64,000 nucleotides of DNA from Byssochlamys sp. IMV 00236 (lineage: Eukaryota > Ascomycota > Eurotiomycetes > Eurotiales > Thermoascaceae), in contig MSJH02000834.1 in NCBI GenBank assembly GCA_001931875.2, forward strand, positions 62,001 to 126,000. The letters are read 5' to 3'. A program made the translations under genes and the position numbers. This document shows, piece after piece, positions 48,214 to 57,922 of this stretch. Position 1 is the stretch's first letter, and every line of letters starts with the position of its first letter. The notes under the pieces were generated by a model. The model made no database searches. It saw only the letters and a list, made by a program, of their open reading frames with translations, and had not been told where the DNA came from.

Positions 48214-48753
48214 ATGTCGCTCAACGCTCCTGAGAACGAAACTAGCGATAACAGTATCGAGGACTTGCGCTCGAATTCATTCCTATGGTATAAAATACAC
48301 GTTTTCCTCTGGGACCTTCGAAATTTTCAAGAAAAGGACTCTCAAGCCCGTCTCGACAACGTGATAGACAGCTCATACCTCTGTCTACCATACTTCACCC
48401 CAGAGGAGGTCAACCAACTAAAGACAACAAAGGTTCAGGATAAGAAAACTCTTAGTGATATTATCTCAGAAACTCTCAATGAACGTCTAGAACGTCGAAT
48501 GAAAAAGCGAGTTGAGAGCGGTGAATTCCGCGTCTGCGCTGCCCATGACCTTGCACCAATCTTCGAGAAAGCGCTCTGTATCAAGCCGAAAGACCTTGAA
48601 CGAGACAGCACTCTCCTAGGCCTGATCAAACAATTCGGACTGAAGCTAGATAATGAACAGCTGAAGGTATGGTCTGGGGCAATAAAGAATTCTAAGACTG
48701 TCCGAACTCCTGGACAGAGGGGGAAAAAGGATCCGCTAAGGGTAGCTATCTGA
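48214..48753 (+). CDS. Uncharacterised small protein
   Basis: Single exon, 179 residues, starting MSLNAPENETSDNSIEDL. No family recognised. It is hydrophilic and mostly helical in character, with a charged central region (ISETLNERLERRMKKRVESG) and a basic C-terminus (KTVRTPGQRGKKDPLR). There is no signal peptide or membrane segment. Even codon composition and lack of stops favour a real gene. It faces away from the unknown gene at 46875-47804 across a short shared promoter, so the two may be co-regulated. An in-frame non-ATG extension upstream (to 48130) is less likely. Confidence 0.6.
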   Translation: MSLNAPENETSDNSIEDLRSNSFLWYKIHVFLWDLRNFQEKDSQARLDNVIDSSYLCLPYFTPEEVNQLKTTKVQDKKTLSDIISETLNERLERRMKKRVESGEFRVCAAHDLAPIFEKALCIKPKDLERDSTLLGLIKQFGLKLDNEQLKVWSGAIKNSKTVRTPGQRGKKDPLRVAI

Positions 48754-50349
48754 AGCAGAGGGTTGGAGTCCTTGATCCAAACTCCTAGCCTTGTCTTAGA
48801 GGGGAGGATACCTTCATTTTATAAGGCGAATGGACTGTGCTCCGATTTCGCCTTTTTTCGACGGTTATCATCCGTCTGCAACAATGGAACATGATCAAAT
48901 GAACGCGTTATACCAGTCCTCGGATAACAGTCCCTCGAAATCCGAACTATATGTACGGTTTTACAGGAACTGACGCCGTTATCTGACAGTTCTACAGGAG
49001 TACCGGGACTGAACAATCAGATCGAAACGTTGATCCGGCTGCTGCAATGTCAGCTTAACCGGGACAGTGCCTACTATTGAATATATTCTTTCGCTGCATG
49101 TCATAGAAGGGTAGAGAACTAGAGATAAAGAGCACCCGAAAGGCCGAGCAACGCCCCGAAGTATGGAGTACTCTGTACTTACTCTAGTGAAGGAGCGGAA
49201 GTGTCCGTGCAGAATGGTCTCGCTAACATCGCGGCCGCCCTGCCAGCTTCCGTGTATCCAATACGAATACTAATGTTCGTTTAGTGAACAAAGACGCCAT
49301 GGTCCACTTGGAAATCTTAACCCCAGTTTATCACGGCCTAAACTCCCGCTAATGCTCGAGCCCGGACCTTTGTCACTTCTCAAGGGGGATACTCCATCTC
49401 TATTCGATCGCGCCGCTTAGGTGGGCGCTAAAGGCCATCCTATCACTCGTGGAACCCAATGTTCTTCTGTTCCTGGGCATTGCAGAGTTGCAGATAGTCC
49501 CGGTCCTGAATAGACGTTTTCGATTTTGAGAGGCGAAGCCCAATTCCTGACCGTCCACAGGGTTTGCAGAAGGCTGCAGGTCAACTGATGCGAACGTGCC
49601 ATAGATGCGGGCGAAATAGCTTGTACTCCACAGGGAGAATGGGATTACTCGCAAGACTGGACCAATGCACGCTGCAAAGGATGATTAATTATGCTGAGCC
49701 ACCCTCCTCTGGGGAAGAAAGGGAATATCTGTGCGATAATTTGTCTGCTTACGGGGGGATCTAGACTGAGATGAGATATCACACTCGCCTAAAGCCTGCG
49801 ACGGACCCTCTTCTCGTCAGAGCATTCGGACAAAGTTCCGGTCATCACGTTGTCCAGGCATTCTGGCGACAGCGCGACTTCCGGTACCGAGTGTCATACA
49901 TAGTATCAGCCTTCTCGTGGTCTTGCGCTCTGCTTTATAGTCGAAGAGAGCACCATACCGTACGGTGCCGAATACATCTAGACCAACCGCCCCGGACGCT
50001 TATCGATTCCGTCTTGTTTCGACGTACTTTTGAATGGTATTTTCACGATGCTCGGTTACCTCGTCTGTTCACAATTGTAGACAGGGATCGAGCAACAGCA
50101 TACCGAATACCTTGACGATAATTACTCCCGCACTTCCTCTGCCTTCTCGGGAGACTTTAGCCAGTTCTACAAGATACCCAATAATCATACGCCACAGCTC
50201 ACTCCTTTACGAGAAGCAGGACAAGCGTCGAGCCCTCAAGAGCGCTTCAATACTCAAGGATAGAAGATCCAGACGCGAGCATATGCGGGCATGAGCCGTC
50301 ATCAGGAGCTCAGAAGATCATCGGCTCTGGTACACATGCGTTCCCGTCT
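48754..50349. other. Gene-free interval upstream of the ferric reductase
   Basis: 1.6 kb. The first part shows nothing. At 49771-50115 a 114-codon frame without features appears, and at about 50081-50263 a second frame reads convincingly (listed separately). The remainder is presumed promoter. Confidence 0.5.
50081..50263 (+). pseudogene. Coding-like fragment upstream of ferric reductase
   Basis: After a TTGTAG acceptor-like site near 50080, a frame reads TGIEQQHTEYLDDNYSRTSS, then FSGDFSQFYKIPNNHTPQLT, ending after ERFNTQG at a TAG. The composition is protein-like, unlike the surrounding frames. No start or 5' exon was located, and the frame resumes after the stop (AYAGMSRHQELRRSSALVHM). 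It could be the 3' remnant of a broken gene or an unspotted upstream exon; family unknown. Confidence 0.3.
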
Positions 50350-52746
50350 ATGATTGTACGGAAGTGCCGAGGAGTCAACGTACTAGATCTCTCCGATGAA
50401 ATGGGCGAAACCTCCGCTATGGCCAGTCTGTACCACTCGATCGCGTCTCTGGTCAAGCGTATCAACGTTCCAATTACAGCTTCGAGCCCTCCGGAACAAA
50501 TCGCTGCAAGCAAAGAAGATCCGTGGGCACAATCTGGAAAATATGCTCTCGGATGGGTCTATTTCTCGGTAGTGCTGCTCGCTATCACCACTGTTATCCG
50601 AATATATCATGTCTGGGGGGACAAAATACGAATGGGATTATACAAGGAAGAGAGGATTAACCCGCAGCATGAAATTTCTCCTGGATTCGACTTTGAGCTC
50701 ACAAGCGGTGCTACCGACAGCTCGTCCAGACAATTCTTCCCTGCTCGTGGACCTCTCCCGCAGACACAGAAAGAACAATCGACCGTTTCCACTATTGCTC
50801 CACTGAACAACACAATCGCGTTTGTGAGATGGATCTTCTACAGGCCTCTTCCTGTACTCAGAATTTGGCACATTGAAGTTGTTTTCCCATCGCTAGGCGT
50901 GGTGGCTATCGTGTTTGCCGCACTGGCTTTCGTTACCTTATATTGCTTCTTGCCTCAACCATTATACTACCCCAGTATCCGATTTGGTTCCCCGCCATTG
51001 GCCATTCGAGCTGGAATGATTGCGGTGGCTATGATACCTTGGATCGTTGCACTGAGTACCAAGGCCAATCTGATCACTATGCTCACTGGCATTGGCCACG
51101 AAAGACTTAATGTTCTACATCGTTGGGCCGGATACTTATGTCTCTTCCTCAGCCTAGTTCACATGATTCCGTTCTACATCACGCCTATCTGGACGGATGG
51201 AGCTCTCCCGGTGTTTCAGCCATACTTTCCGACAAACATGTATATATACGGCACCGGAATCGCAGCATTCGTACCTCTAGCGTTCCTTTGCATCCACTCA
51301 CTACCAGTCTTGCGCGCATGGATGTACGAACTTTTCGTCTTTTTACACCTACCAGTTTCGATTATATTCGTGGCGATGCTTTTCTGGCACTCTAAGGGGT
51401 TTCTCACGTCCTGGAACTATCTCTGGGCCACAGTGGCAATCTGGCTTTTGACATGTCTTATTCGCTTATTCTACCTCAACTGGATGCGCCCTCTCCGGTG
51501 GTCTTGGCTAATCGGAGAGGAATCAGCTGTGACGATCCTCCCGGAAAATGCTGTCAAGGTCACTATTCCCACACAAATGAAATGGCGGCCAGGCCAGTAC
51601 GTCTATTTACGTATGCCTGGAATCTCCATGTTTGAGAATCATCCGTTTACTATTTCATCTTTATATTCGGACCATTTCCCATCAAGCTACGGAGAAGAAT
51701 ACCGGGATATGACACTCGTGTTTCGGCCCTTCGGGGGTTTCACCCGCAAAGTCCTTGAAACAGCGATAAGAAAAGGTCCGTATAAAACCTACAGGGCATT
51801 CTTAGACGGCCCATATGGAGGTATGCAACGTGACATGGCAGCTTTTGACGGCGTTGTCTTTTTCGCTGGAGGCAGCGGAATAACAGCCATCGCTAGTCAA
51901 TTGCTCGACTTGATCAAGAAAATGAGAGATGGAAAGGCTGTGACGAAATCAGTGCGAATTGTCTGGTCCATGAAAAGCACAGAGATCATGGAATGGTTCA
52001 AAGAGGAATTGCGAATTTGCAGAGAGTTTGCGCCTCCAAACTCCGTTCACTGTCAGTTCTTTCTTACCGGTGACCGACAAGATGTGCCGGCTTTTGGGAC
52101 CCATTTCCAAGCCCATAATGATATTCTTAACTACACCGTCAATGAGGCCTTGCAAGAGACTTGGGAGAAACGCAACTCCGCCTTGATTCGAGAAGAGGCA
52201 GCCGGTGACCCCGAAAGAGAAAAGGAGCTGCGTCGGGAGAATGAGGACGCTATCACTTCTCTTCCGCAGGCATACATCCCACAGCCCGCTGGACCTGCGA
52301 ACTATTACCATCCTCACCATTCCTACGGGGACCCGCGACTCGCAGCCCAATCACCTTATAACTATGCGGATCCACGACTTTCAGCTCAGTCATTTTGTTC
52401 CTATGGAGATCCAGGAATGTCGGCCCAGCCAGAGTATAATAACTATAACAACTCCTTCAACTTCGGCTTCCCCTCTCCGACGTCTTCTCTGACTGCCATG
52501 CCGCGGTTCGCCTTTCTCCCCACTCAAAAGAAAGACGGCTGGCGGACTGAATATGGGAGACCGAATATTACGTCTATGCTTAAAGAGATGTCTAAAACAT
52601 TCGGTCGCCGCACGTGCGTTTTCGTATGTGGGCCTCCGGGTATGAGAGTCGAAGTTGCCAGGACTGTGGCGGGACTGCAGCGACTGGTCCTGACAGATGC
52701 CTCGAAGGACGAGATTTTCCTTCATGCTGAGAATTATGCCCTATGA
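50350..52746 (+). CDS. Ferric reductase-like transmembrane oxidoreductase (FRE/NOX superfamily)
   Basis: Single exon, 798 residues from the ATG at 50350; in-frame ATGs at residues 18 and 24 are alternatives. The enzyme passes electrons from NADPH through FAD and two haems to metal ions or oxygen outside. Haem ligands fit two His pairs spaced 14 apart: H257/H271 (HRWAGYLCLFLSLVH) and H333/H347 (HLPVSIIFVAMLFWH). Then come the FAD site HPFTISS (431-437) and the NADPH-binding FFAGGSGITAI (504-514) and VFVCGPPGMRVEVA (757-770). Between the two NADPH motifs is a long Tyr/Pro/Asn-rich insertion with three 13-residue repeats (659-697). Iron uptake is the commonest role, but copper reduction or another acceptor is possible. 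There is no ferroxidase/permease gene beside it. Confidence 0.9.
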   Translation: MIVRKCRGVNVLDLSDEMGETSAMASLYHSIASLVKRINVPITASSPPEQIAASKEDPWAQSGKYALGWVYFSVVLLAITTVIRIYHVWGDKIRMGLYKEERINPQHEISPGFDFELTSGATDSSSRQFFPARGPLPQTQKEQSTVSTIAPLNNTIAFVRWIFYRPLPVLRIWHIEVVFPSLGVVAIVFAALAFVTLYCFLPQPLYYPSIRFGSPPLAIRAGMIAVAMIPWIVALSTKANLITMLTGIGHERLNVLHRWAGYLCLFLSLVHMIPFYITPIWTDGALPVFQPYFPTNMYIYGTGIAAFVPLAFLCIHSLPVLRAWMYELFVFLHLPVSIIFVAMLFWHSKGFLTSWNYLWATVAIWLLTCLIRLFYLNWMRPLRWSWLIGEESAVTILPENAVKVTIPTQMKWRPGQYVYLRMPGISMFENHPFTISSLYSDHFPSSYGEEYRDMTLVFRPFGGFTRKVLETAIRKGPYKTYRAFLDGPYGGMQRDMAAFDGVVFFAGGSGITAIASQLLDLIKKMRDGKAVTKSVRIVWSMKSTEIMEWFKEELRICREFAPPNSVHCQFFLTGDRQDVPAFGTHFQAHNDILNYTVNEALQETWEKRNSALIREEAAGDPEREKELRRENEDAITSLPQAYIPQPAGPANYYHPHHSYGDPRLAAQSPYNYADPRLSAQSFCSYGDPGMSAQPEYNNYNNSFNFGFPSPTSSLTAMPRFAFLPTQKKDGWRTEYGRPNITSMLKEMSKTFGRRTCVFVCGPPGMRVEVARTVAGLQRLVLTDASKDEIFLHAENYAL
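52324..52440 (+). repeat. Three 39-bp coding repeats in ferric reductase insertion
   Basis: Units encode YGDPRLAAQSPYN, YADPRLSAQSFCS and YGDPGMSAQPEYN. They keep frame and differ at several positions, so the array is not recent. Confidence 0.85.
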
Positions 52747-53289
52747 ATAAGAAAATATGGATTCTCAAGATTAGTGTACAGTACAATGGGGGTCGCGGTT
52801 TGGAGTCTAGAGTCGTTGACGGTCTCAGAACCGTGGGAAAGGAACCATACCAACGTGCACATACTGGTATAGTTATGGTGTTTGTACATATTTCATCTAT
52901 TGTCATTTCTTTTTCGCCGGGGGTTTTGCATGTGGATCTCTTTTGTCAGCTTCTGTTTTTAGGATACCCGTGAAATTCAATTTCCAGATACTTTCTACAT
53001 ATCCTGCATTTGGGCTCAATGGTATAGTAATCCTCTTTTTGTCATGCATCTAGATATACAACAATGGCTCCCAGGCTATAAGATTTCTATTCTATGATAG
53101 TGACCTGAACAAAAAAGTCTAAGAATATTATTATAATGAAAAAAAAAATCCGTAGCCAGAAGGGCTGAATACTCTAACCAGCAGCCATTACCTGATATGG
53201 ATGATGCTCGTACAAGCGTGGGTATCGTATGCATGTCGAACAAAAGGAAAAGAAAAAGAAAAGAAGAAAACATAATACGTCAAAAGTGT
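52747..53289. other. Convergent 3' region
   Basis: 543 bp between two stop codons; AT-rich, nothing else seen. Confidence 0.6.
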
Positions 53290-54411
53290 TCATGCATGAA
53301 GCTCGGAATCTGCTTTCCGTTTCCGGTTGGGAAGCTCTTCAGGATCCAAAATGTGACTGTCACCGAAGTTCTCTATCCCGTGGTCTTCTTGGTCATCACC
53401 ATCCTCAGCTTCGACCTTTTCCCAGTCATCGTCGCCGTCGTCCCGTTCTTTCTCTCCCGCATCGACTTCTTGTTGGGCGGATGAGGAAGTTGTAGACTCG
53501 TTTCTTCCCTCCTCCTTCGTCTGGATATAGTCGTCGTCTTCCCAGTCTAGTTCTAATCTTACGATTCTAGCACCAGTGGGATTGAGTCTCCGATAGTACC
53601 CTTCTACAACCCCATCCTCGACCTTGAAGCCCCGCGCAGCGTACCAGTGCAATCCCTCATCATTCGCTTCGTGTACGTGTGCTGTGACGCTGCGTATGTT
53701 GTAGTGTTTTACGAGGCCAGAGACGCGATAGGGAGGCCTCACTCCAGATGAAGGTGGCGTGGAAAAGAGTAGAGAATTTAGTAGAGACGCTGCTACCCCA
53801 TGTCCGCGGTGCGGAGAAAGAAGATGGAGAGTTTGGATATAGAGATTCGTCGGCTCTCGTGGGTCATTCCACTTTTTCTCATCTGACCCGGTTGTCTGTT
53901 GGACTTGTCGCTCAAGACGACATCTTATCCCCCCTATGACTTTATCTGTTCCTGTTCCAGAAGCTGTGTCATCGCGGCCAGTAATCGATGCTCGTTCGGG
54001 GGCAGCAGCCACTGGGTGACCATGGTAGACCGCGACGCGAGATAATGACGCGATAACCGGGTCGGTGATTGTCGCGGTATAGAACGAGCTGGGATACCGG
54101 ATAGGCAGAAGCAAGCCTGTAATACGGCTCAGGGAAGGTATATGAGCTGTGCGGACCGGGTCGATGGTGATATGAGGATGCGGGGTAGGATAGCCTGGCT
54201 CAATGGGCTGCGGATATGGAGCAGGTCGAAACGCGGTGTCCACGGTTGTTGGTGGTGTGGAAGAGGAAGACGACGACCCTGGCAAGATGACAGGAGGTGG
54301 ATGTATCGGAGGCTTCGTGTTTCTCGAGGAATTGAGGCTGCTCGATGGTACCTGAGGAGGTGATGTTGGCGTCTTGGGCTGCTGTTGCGATCTGAAGAAT
54401 TGATAGGCCAT
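53290..54411 (-). CDS. GNAT-family N-acetyltransferase, NAA50-like
   Basis: Single exon, 373 residues. The GNAT core includes LLPIRYPSSFYT (about 101-112), which matches the substrate-binding start of NAA50/NAA60 (P-V-x-Y-x-x-x-F-Y). The acetyl-CoA loop is in HLLSPHRGHGVAASLL (R202-x-x-G-x-A pattern), and VTAHVHEANDEGLHWYAARG then FKVEDGVVEGYYRRL completes motif B. NAA50-type enzymes acetylate N-termini starting with Met plus a hydrophobic residue, usually attached to the NatA complex. The first ~85 residues are Pro/Ser-rich and the last ~80 are acidic; both are extensions absent from the ~170-residue animal enzyme. It faces the ferric reductase gene tail to tail. Confidence 0.85.
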   Translation of the reverse strand: MAYQFFRSQQQPKTPTSPPQVPSSSLNSSRNTKPPIHPPPVILPGSSSSSSTPPTTVDTAFRPAPYPQPIEPGYPTPHPHITIDPVRTAHIPSLSRITGLLLPIRYPSSFYTATITDPVIASLSRVAVYHGHPVAAAPERASITGRDDTASGTGTDKVIGGIRCRLERQVQQTTGSDEKKWNDPREPTNLYIQTLHLLSPHRGHGVAASLLNSLLFSTPPSSGVRPPYRVSGLVKHYNIRSVTAHVHEANDEGLHWYAARGFKVEDGVVEGYYRRLNPTGARIVRLELDWEDDDYIQTKEEGRNESTTSSSAQQEVDAGEKERDDGDDDWEKVEAEDGDDQEDHGIENFGDSHILDPEELPNRKRKADSELHA

Positions 54412-55452
54412 GGCGCTCGCGAGTAGAGAGAGAGGGTAGTCCTCTCAATGATCCTGGTCGGTATATGAGGGGGGCTTAGTCCATCAGTTCGCGCAAAAGA
54501 GTGAATGAAGTTGTGATGTTGGCGATGGAATGAGGGGTGTTGCGAGGCGTCAGGCATCGACGCAAGCAGAAGTGCCGATGCGGAGATGGATAAGATAAGA
54601 TCGGGAAGCAAACTGAGAAGGTCGGAGCCCCGGAGAAAGCAAAGAGCGCGGACTTTAGAGAGCCCATCCTCATCCTCTCTCCGCATCGGGCTGATCCTGA
54701 CATCGCGTCCAACGCTGGAGGATCGGTGGTGTCGACTTTTGTTGGGTAGATACAGCTTGGAATTCTGGTGAGCTGTCCTCGTTACCGCCGAAACTTGTTC
54801 CTGGCTGTTTACTTACTAACCCCTGTGCCTGTCGCCGCAGCCACCGGCCTTTAGCGGACGGTTTTGGCAGCTGTGAATACAACTCCGGCCCTCATTCGCG
54901 ATACTCGCTCAAGAGTGACCTATGTCCGATCTGCCACCGAGTCGCGAATACGCCTACAGTCTTTTCCGTATCCCGTCGTATCCATTGGCCTTCGAGCTGC
55001 GTCGAGGCTAGCTGTGAATGGCAATCAGCTGCAACCGTCGAGGCAGCCCCTAACATCAATCAGATATCGCAACACATGGAGGATTAGCATTGTCCCAAGG
55101 AACAGATAAAAAGGGAGTGGTGAAGGTGTTATTATTGCGGTGGAGACGCATTCTTGTTGCGCTGATTTGAGCACGGCGCAATACAGTGGTGGGTGAAGTC
55201 TCTGCTTTGTTCCTCAAGCAGGTGAGTAGGAGTTATTGATCATTCACTACCTATTGATGGGCATTCGCATTCATTCATCCAATATGGAGTGTTCCCCTGC
55301 CACTGTATATTTTGCAATATATTATACCTCTTCTGTGCCTCTCTGCTTAGAATGCCCATCGTGATACTCTACCTCCCTATCTCTTCGCATCATCCCAATA
55401 TCTACGCTCTCCTGCCGGTCATTTGGTTCTTCTTGCTGGTCAAAAGAACACA
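54412..55452. promoter_or_regulatory. Divergent promoter region, NAA50-like and Sgf11-like genes
   Basis: 1.04 kb between starts. It contains pyrimidine-rich stretches near each start and short frames with no features. Confidence 0.5.
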
Positions 55453-56610
55453 ATGGATCACCAGAAATTCCTGCAATCGCTCGATAGCATGTTATCTGAC
55501 AGTGAGGTTTCTTCAGTTTCGAGTAATTCTTCGGAGATGGCTGGGCCAGAACTCGCGAAGATGGCCGGAGAGGATGGGAAGCCTTTGCCTGCAGGCACCA
55601 TTGCGAAGCTGGTAAGCACTCCGGATTCAATCCTGCGAAGAATGGCAAGCTGGGAATATGGGGTGGAACGGTTCTAACTGTCCCAGACGAGTGATATTCT
55701 TAATGACACATTCTACAACATCATTTATGACATGGTTGCGCAAGTCCATCGTGACGAGAAGATGGCTCGCATGCGATCAGCCGTCACTGTTGCGCGGCAG
55801 AAAGCCGAAGACGAAGCCGCTCGACTTCGGCAAGAGAACGGGACCAAGACGAATGGCGCGACAAAGCCCGGAGACGCAGACTCTGAAAACAATTCAGACG
55901 AGAATATCAGAATCGAAACAGATGCTGCGATATACGATAATGGAAAAGTCTATCTGAAGGGCAATCCGCTCAAGACCACCAAGGAAATCATCTGCCCTGA
56001 TTGCCGTTTGCCACGCCTTCTCTACCCTACGATAGGAGTTGGTGCTCGTCCTCCGCCTGACCCCTTCCGAGAGTACTGCAAGAGGATGCCACCGGTTAAC
56101 AGGCCTGGAATCGATATTCACGGTTATCCTTTCGCTACAGACAAGACCAACGCCAAGAAAAAGAAGAATGCCGATACCCCTGCTTCGAGTCCACCCTCCA
56201 CCCCAGACGGCTTTGGCTCTTTCACGGAAATACCACAGGCGAGGGAGATTCCCACCGTCAAGTGCCCGCACTGCCCTCGCTATTTCATTGCCACCAGAAC
56301 TTCACAGCACATGGATCGATGCATGGGTTATTCTGGCAGAGGCGGAGGTCGAACCAGGACTCCCCAGGACAGCGGTGCCAGTACTCCCAATCCAGCTCCG
56401 CCGAAACGACCGAGAGAAGATGATCTTATCTCGGCCGTCACGAAAAAGAAGAAGCCGAATCCTACTCCCAAGAAGATGGCAGGTAAAAAGCCTCCACCTG
56501 CCAGCAAACTCAGAAATGGCACTACCCCAGACACGGCAGCTGCTATGGATTCTGAGTCTAAAGCTTCCGACAAAAAGGTCAAGAAGGAAGCAAGCAGCTC
56601 AAAGGACTGA
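55453..56610 (+). CDS. sgf11: Sgf11-like SAGA deubiquitinase-module subunit
   Basis: Two exons, 55453-55611 and 55687-56610 (GTAAGC donor, TCCCAG acceptor), giving 360 residues. Sgf11 holds Ubp8 to SAGA and helps remove ubiquitin from histone H2B. The amphipathic helix SDILNDTFYNIIYDMVAQVH (about 55-74) and the zinc finger CPHCPRYFIATRTSQHMDRC align in order with the two parts of yeast Sgf11. A second Cys pair (ICPDCRLPRLLYPT) lies between them and may bind another metal. The C-terminus is Lys/Pro/Ser-rich with NLS-like basic runs (KKKKPNPTPKK). It is far longer than yeast Sgf11 (99 residues); filamentous-fungal forms are longer. Sgf73 is a weaker alternative. Confidence 0.7.
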
Positions 56611-57731
56611 AAGAACACGAGATCAGTCTATGCATTGAAGCAGCGATGTTTTCTTCGCTTTACTTTCTTTTTCTTTTCCTTTCTTTGCCCTTTTTCATTG
56701 GTAAAAAAGAACTTCGAGAAAAAGACGCCCGTTTGGGACTACGCACATGTACGAGGATATTGAAGATACCAGCATATGAGGCGTCGCAGGGAAATTTCTT
56801 ACAGACTTGTCATGTCTCCATGCTGGCAAGTCACAGCATGCTGGGGGGTTTGTTCTGTTGCTTTGTGTTCAATCTTTTCCTTTTTTGAGGGTTTTTGTAT
56901 AGAGAGTATGGTGTACAACAACCTGGCGTTGGGTGACTGCACTTCCTGTGGTCCAGCTGAATCATGGTACTGTATATTCTTAGCCAAACTTCCTGCTGGA
57001 ATTATGATGATGTTTCTGTTCTCTATTTGTCTGTAATATTGTAGTCTCAACAATAACACGTAAAATATTGAGCTGTAGTAGCTAATTGCTTCGTTAGTAG
57101 TAGTAGTAGTAGTAGTAGTAACTAGTAACTAGTTAGCAGTAACGTAATTTCCTACTGACCTAATCACCCGCCCGACCTGATTAGTGCTGTATTATATACA
57201 AAAATATACCTAGCATATACTGCCTATATACCCAGGAGGGGAGGGGAAATTGAGACTAGATAGCTCACGTAATCATATATCAAGTTACTGCGTATGAAGC
57301 TGCATTTGGACCCTTGGTGCCCCTGCCTAGACACGTCAGTCGCACTCGTGACCATCTGGTTCTGTTCTCTCAAACCTATTTGCTTCACTGAGGATGCTTC
57401 GAAATGGTCCCGCTATCCACCCTTCGCCCTGGTGCAACAGGGTCAATATTTGGTTTTATCCTCACTAAACCTCATTGACTACCTAACTCAGAAACGGAAA
57501 TGCTCTAACCAGATTTCCCGCTCACTTTGTCCGCATATGAGAGCGAAACAAAATAGAGAGAGTTCGACCAGTCTTTGGCAATATACGCTCATTCTAGCCA
57601 GAAAAGGTTCCCGCATTGATATAGAGCTACTTATAGCTATAATAACAGAAAGACGTTAATCCAACAATAAGCAAGCAGAATAGGCAACTGTCGGGCTAAG
57701 CTCAGATCTGAAAATATTACAATAACTTACT
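56611..57731. other. Gene-free stretch at the edge of the accessory island
   Basis: Holds the Sgf11 3' flank and a TAG microsatellite (57095-57121). A 121-codon plus-strand frame at 57294-57659 has no recognisable features and is not called. Confidence 0.5.
57095..57121. repeat. TAG microsatellite
   Basis: Nine consecutive TAG units, non-coding. Confidence 0.9.
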
Positions 57732-57860
57732 TTTTTCGCCGAAGCAGCTAAAAAATACCAAGAGCAGTCTAAGAATGAGAAAGCAAAACAAAAGTTTGAG
57801 GAAGCAGTCAAAGAGATGTTCAAGCAGGTTGAAGACCCAGGCCCCGCAAAGAGCAAATAA
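57732..57860 (+). pseudogene. Lys/Glu-rich coding-like fragment ending at TAA
   Basis: After a stop at 57723, a frame reads FFAEAAKKYQEQSKNEKAKQ then KFEEAVKEMFKQVEDPGPAK and ends at TAA 57858-57860. It looks like a coiled-coil C-terminus with normal GC content, unlike the AT-rich DNA that begins right after it. No start was found. It is probably the 3' end of a gene whose front was lost or replaced when the island formed. Confidence 0.35.
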
Positions 57861-57922
57861 CTATGTGCGGAGGTCTATAATAATCCATCCAACGTTTTTC
57901 CAAAATTTGACCATCTTTAATA

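Noticed and set aside
49771..50115. 114-codon plus-strand frame upstream of the ferric reductase
   Set aside because: No recognisable features; overlaps the more protein-like fragment in another frame.
57294..57659. 121-codon plus-strand frame
   Set aside because: Unlike any family I know and without splice continuity to the Lys-rich fragment downstream.
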